Source: Inhella crocodyli (lineage in GTDB: Bacteria > Pseudomonadota > Gammaproteobacteria > Burkholderiales > Burkholderiaceae_C). From it: a stretch of DNA of 64,000 bases. Of the stretch, positions 61,964 through 64,000 are shown in pieces. The position numbers and the translations under genes were made by a program. How positions within the stretch are numbered: the first letter of the stretch is position 1; each line of letters begins with the position of its first letter. The notes under the pieces were generated by a model. The model was not told the origin of the DNA and made no database searches. It worked only from the letters and a program-made list of their open reading frames with translations. The stretch covers positions 1,426,001-1,490,000 of the forward strand of contig NZ_SACM01000001.1 of assembly GCF_004004565.1 (NCBI RefSeq). The letters run 5' to 3'.

Positions 61964-63018
61964 TTCGCCGTCGCCCCTTGCTGGCCCTGGGAGCAGGCGG
62001 CGCTGTCGCCGCACTGGGCCCATTCGGCGCGCTGCGAGGGGCGGCCGCCAGCCCCGCCCCGGATGCCTGGTGGGCCTGGGGCCCGGAGGGCGTGCGGGGC
62101 CCGGCCGGCTGGGTCCCCTGGCCCGCGCCTCCGGCGGGCGCGCCGCAGGCCGGCGCCGGCGCGCTGTGGTGGGTGGACGCCCGCCCGGCGCTGCAGCGCC
62201 TGGCGGCGGACGGCGCCCTCACCACCCTGCCCTTGGCGGCGATGCCCGACGCCTGGGTGCCCGCCCCGCGCGGCGAAGGCCTGCTGCTGACCGACGGCCC
62301 CCTCGCCCGCTTGCTGGACCCGACCTTGCGCGAGGTGCATCGCTGGCCCCTGCGGGACCTGGCCGGCCGGCAATCCGCCCCGGCCGCGCACGCCTTGGCG
62401 CACGAGGGTCGGCGCAGCCTGCTGCTGAGCCTGCCGGGCCTGGGCGAGGTCTGGGAGCTGTCCTTGGACCCCGACGCGCCGCCGGTGTTCGACGGCCTCG
62501 TGCACGACCACCGCCTGGGCGAGGCCATCGCCCGGCCCGGTCACCACGGGGTGCGCCGCGTGCCGCTGCGCGAGCCCGGCGACGCGGTGCCCCTGCGCCT
62601 GCACGGCGTGCCCGATCGGCCCTGGGTCTACGGCCCGGTGCCCGGCGGCGTGGCCGTGCTGAACCTGGACGTGCGCCGCCGGCTCGCCACCCTGCCGGCC
62701 CTCGACGACCTGCACGCTTGGCAGCCCCAGGGCGGCTGGCTCTGGCTGCGCCAGGGCGAACGCCTGCAGGCCTTCGATGCGCAGCGTTGGCAGGCCGGGC
62801 CCACCCTGCCCCTGCCCGCCCCGGCACTCCAGCTGGTGGCCGCGGGGGCCGAGCTGTGGCTGCGCGACGCGAGCGACCGCCTGTGGCGTGGCGGTCCGGG
62901 CAAGGCCTGGGAGCGCCAGGGCAGCGCGCGCGCACTCGCCCTGGCCCCCGATGGGCGCTTGGGCCGCCTCGACGACCACTGGGCCGCCGGCTTGCGCGGG
63001 CTTCAGCCGGCTTGGTAG
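61960..63018 (+). CDS. Cytochrome d1-type beta-propeller protein (possible NirF counterpart)
   Basis: A 352-residue protein starting with GTG at 61960, overlapping the previous stop by four bases. The twin-Arg-like opening IRRRPLLALGAGGAV suggests export (about 1-25). The rest is made of Trp-rich, repeating beta strands, such as LLSLPGLGEVWELSLDPDAP and GGVAVLNLDVRRRLATLPAL, as in d1-type/YVTN propellers. NirF, needed for haem d1, is a propeller in such clusters, so this is a candidate, but sequence identity cannot be confirmed by reading. Placement in the nir unit is the main support. Confidence 0.5.
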   Translation: MIRRRPLLALGAGGAVAALGPFGALRGAAASPAPDAWWAWGPEGVRGPAGWVPWPAPPAGAPQAGAGALWWVDARPALQRLAADGALTTLPLAAMPDAWVPAPRGEGLLLTDGPLARLLDPTLREVHRWPLRDLAGRQSAPAAHALAHEGRRSLLLSLPGLGEVWELSLDPDAPPVFDGLVHDHRLGEAIARPGHHGVRRVPLREPGDAVPLRLHGVPDRPWVYGPVPGGVAVLNLDVRRRLATLPALDDLHAWQPQGGWLWLRQGERLQAFDAQRWQAGPTLPLPAPALQLVAAGAELWLRDASDRLWRGGPGKAWERQGSARALALAPDGRLGRLDDHWAAGLRGLQPAW

Positions 63019-63692
63019 GCGGCGAGGCGCTGGGCGTCCAGGATGCGGATGTCGCGCTTGTCCACCTCGATCAGGCGGGCCTCTTCCAGCTCGCGCAGCA
63101 CGCGCGAGAAGTACTCCGGCGTGAGCGACAAGCGCGAGGCCAGCGTGGCCTTGCTCACCGGCAGCGACACCGTCAGCGGCTCCCCGTCGCTGGCGGCGTC
63201 GCGCAGCAGGTAGCCGATGACACGCTGGATGCCCGACTGCAGGGCGTAGGCCTGCACGTCGCCGACCAGGCCGTGCAGGCGCCGGCTCAGTCCGGCCAGC
63301 ATGCGCATGGCAAAGCGGGCATCGGCCTCCAACTCGTCCACCACGGCCTGCCGGGGCACCGCCAGCAAGGTGGTGTCGGCCAGGGCCTGCGCGTTTACCA
63401 AGCAGGGCTTGCCCAGGAACATCAGCGCCTCGGCAAAGCTCTGCCCGGGGCCGATCAGCTCGATCACCTTCTCGTTGCCGTTGGGCGCGATGACGAAGAG
63501 CTTCACCTGCCCCGTCACGGCCACGAAGAAGGCCTCGCAGGGGTCGCCGACGTGAAACACCATCGCCCCCCGCTCCAGGCGGCTGATCTGGCACGCCGGC
63601 GCCAAGCGCAGCAGGGCCTCGTCCCCGATGTCTTGGAACAGGGGCAGGCGGGCCAGGAAGCGGGCGGTGTCAAAGCTGCGGGTGTCGAGCAT
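63003..63692 (-). CDS. dnr: Crp/Fnr family regulator, DNR/NnrR type
   Basis: A 229-residue regulator. A cyclic-nucleotide-binding-fold domain (MVFHVGDPCEAFFVAVTGQV near residues 41-60) and dimer helix precede an HTH with VSKATLASRLSLTPEYFSRV near 179-198 and LREL. It lacks the N-terminal cysteine set of oxygen-sensing FNR, which favours the NO-responsive DNR/NnrR type (haem-binding). The ATG at 63692 follows an FNR/DNR-type box centred 41.5 bases upstream. It is convergent with the propeller gene, overlapping by 16 bases, and is probably the activator of nirS and itself. Confidence 0.88.
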   Translation of the reverse strand: MLDTRSFDTARFLARLPLFQDIGDEALLRLAPACQISRLERGAMVFHVGDPCEAFFVAVTGQVKLFVIAPNGNEKVIELIGPGQSFAEALMFLGKPCLVNAQALADTTLLAVPRQAVVDELEADARFAMRMLAGLSRRLHGLVGDVQAYALQSGIQRVIGYLLRDAASDGEPLTVSLPVSKATLASRLSLTPEYFSRVLRELEEARLIEVDKRDIRILDAQRLAAYQAG

Positions 63693-63698
63693 GGCGGC

Positions 63699-63740
63699 AT
63701 TCTTCTGCGCCGCCGCCGGCCCCCGGTTGACCCAGGTCAA
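63699..63740 (-). promoter_or_regulatory. DNR box and -10 of the dnr gene, predicted leaderless
   Basis: On the minus strand TTGACCTGGGTCAA (63740-63727) is a perfect TTGAC-N4-GTCAA palindrome. The -10-like AAGAAT (63704-63699) ends six bases before the ATG at 63692, and the box centre is 41.5 bases from that ATG. The mRNA would start at or near the start codon, as in leaderless transcripts. It also overlaps the last bases of the neighbouring transporter gene. Confidence 0.7.
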
Positions 63741-64000
63741 GGGCCGGGGTCCCCGCCTCCCAGCGCCTGCTGGATGCCTTCGAGGCTCGCACCGCGCGTT
63801 TCCACGCCGCAGCGGGCCAGCCACCAGGCCGAGGCCAGCATCGGCAGGGCCAGCAGCACCGCGGCCAGCACGAAGTGCTCGAAAAAGCCCCCCACCGCCA
63901 GCAACGCGCCCACGATGCCGCCGGCCTTGGAGCTGGCTGCCACCACCCCCGAGCCGCTGCCGCGCAGGTGCACGGGGTAGATCTCGGCGGCGTAGGGAAT
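63737..64000 (-). CDS. MFS transporter, C-terminal end (runs off the window edge)
   Basis: An 87-residue piece whose start lies beyond position 64000. Its visible reading begins IPYAAEIYPVHLRGSGSGVV and continues with AASSKAGGIVGALLAVGGFF, the RGxGxG-like loop after a membrane helix typical of MFS sugar/acid symporters; two more helices then precede a hydrophilic tail ending GGGDPGP. It is on the same strand as dnr and its stop codon is inside the DNR box, so transcripts may be linked. The substrate is unknown. It does not look like a NarK nitrate carrier. Confidence 0.75.
   Translation of the reverse strand: MPYAAEIYPVHLRGSGSGVVAASSKAGGIVGALLAVGGFFEHFVLAAVLLALPMLASAWWLARCGVETRGASLEGIQQALGGGDPGP

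Overview
This is a GC-rich window of about 70% GC. Gene content and protein style point to a betaproteobacterium of the order Burkholderiales (Comamonadaceae, Rubrivivax/Roseateles-like). The supporting genes are a cphA/cphA' cyanophycin pair with its associated ABC exporter and DUF1854 protein, an SAH-riboswitch ahcY operon, aceK, a DUF3149 microprotein, and a nirS denitrification cluster. It looks like ordinary chromosome. I saw no rRNA, tRNA, insertion sequence, phage gene or CRISPR array. Genes are tightly packed, often with 4-base ATGA or GTGA overlaps, so most belong to operons.

Layout. 1-8.7 kb: a secreted hydrolase; a cyclic-di-GMP-I riboswitch ahead of a secreted subtilisin; a MoaD/sialidase-like pair; a GbsR/MarR-type regulator with an operator-like palindrome on its promoter; then a run of small membrane and redox genes ending in slyX. 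8.7-10.8 kb: a solute-binding protein, two acetyltransferases, a microprotein and two strong terminators. 10.8-19.9 kb: the cyanophycin locus, with cphA' and cphA facing left and an ABC exporter, DUF1854 protein and flavin reductase facing right. 19.9-25.4 kb: a lipoprotein with an HELTH zinc motif, then an SAH riboswitch controlling ahcY, a TlyA-like methyltransferase and metF. 25.4-36.9 kb: pseudouridine synthase, isovaleryl-CoA dehydrogenase, carbonic anhydrase, aceK, an S41 protease, an erythromycin-esterase-like protein and a three-gene unit of unknown role. 36.9-44.6 kb: a thiolase broken by one extra base, SDR, acyl-CoA dehydrogenase, an alpha/beta hydrolase, an isomerase, small genes with structured promoters, and an HDOD protein. 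44.6-55.1 kb: a GntR-regulated ABC transporter, a sulfatase-fold membrane enzyme, hppD with a divergent Lrp-type regulator and a duplicated palindromic operator, and a convergent response regulator/histidine kinase pair. 55.1-64 kb: denitrification, with nirS, a cytochrome c, a fused siroheme-decarboxylase-like gene, a d1-type propeller gene and a DNR-type regulator. Three FNR/DNR-type boxes lie at the divergent nirS/TonB-receptor promoter and in front of the regulator. Hemerythrin, SirB2-like and other small genes lie alongside.

The genes work together in three main ways. The exporter/DUF1854 unit probably serves cyanophycin (stored Asp-Arg polymer) metabolism. The SAH riboswitch couples SAH build-up to SAH removal and folate-linked methionine supply. 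The DNR-type regulator probably switches on nitrite respiration and an adjacent outer-membrane receptor when oxygen falls and nitric oxide appears. Functions were assigned by reading motifs and family resemblance; no database search was run.
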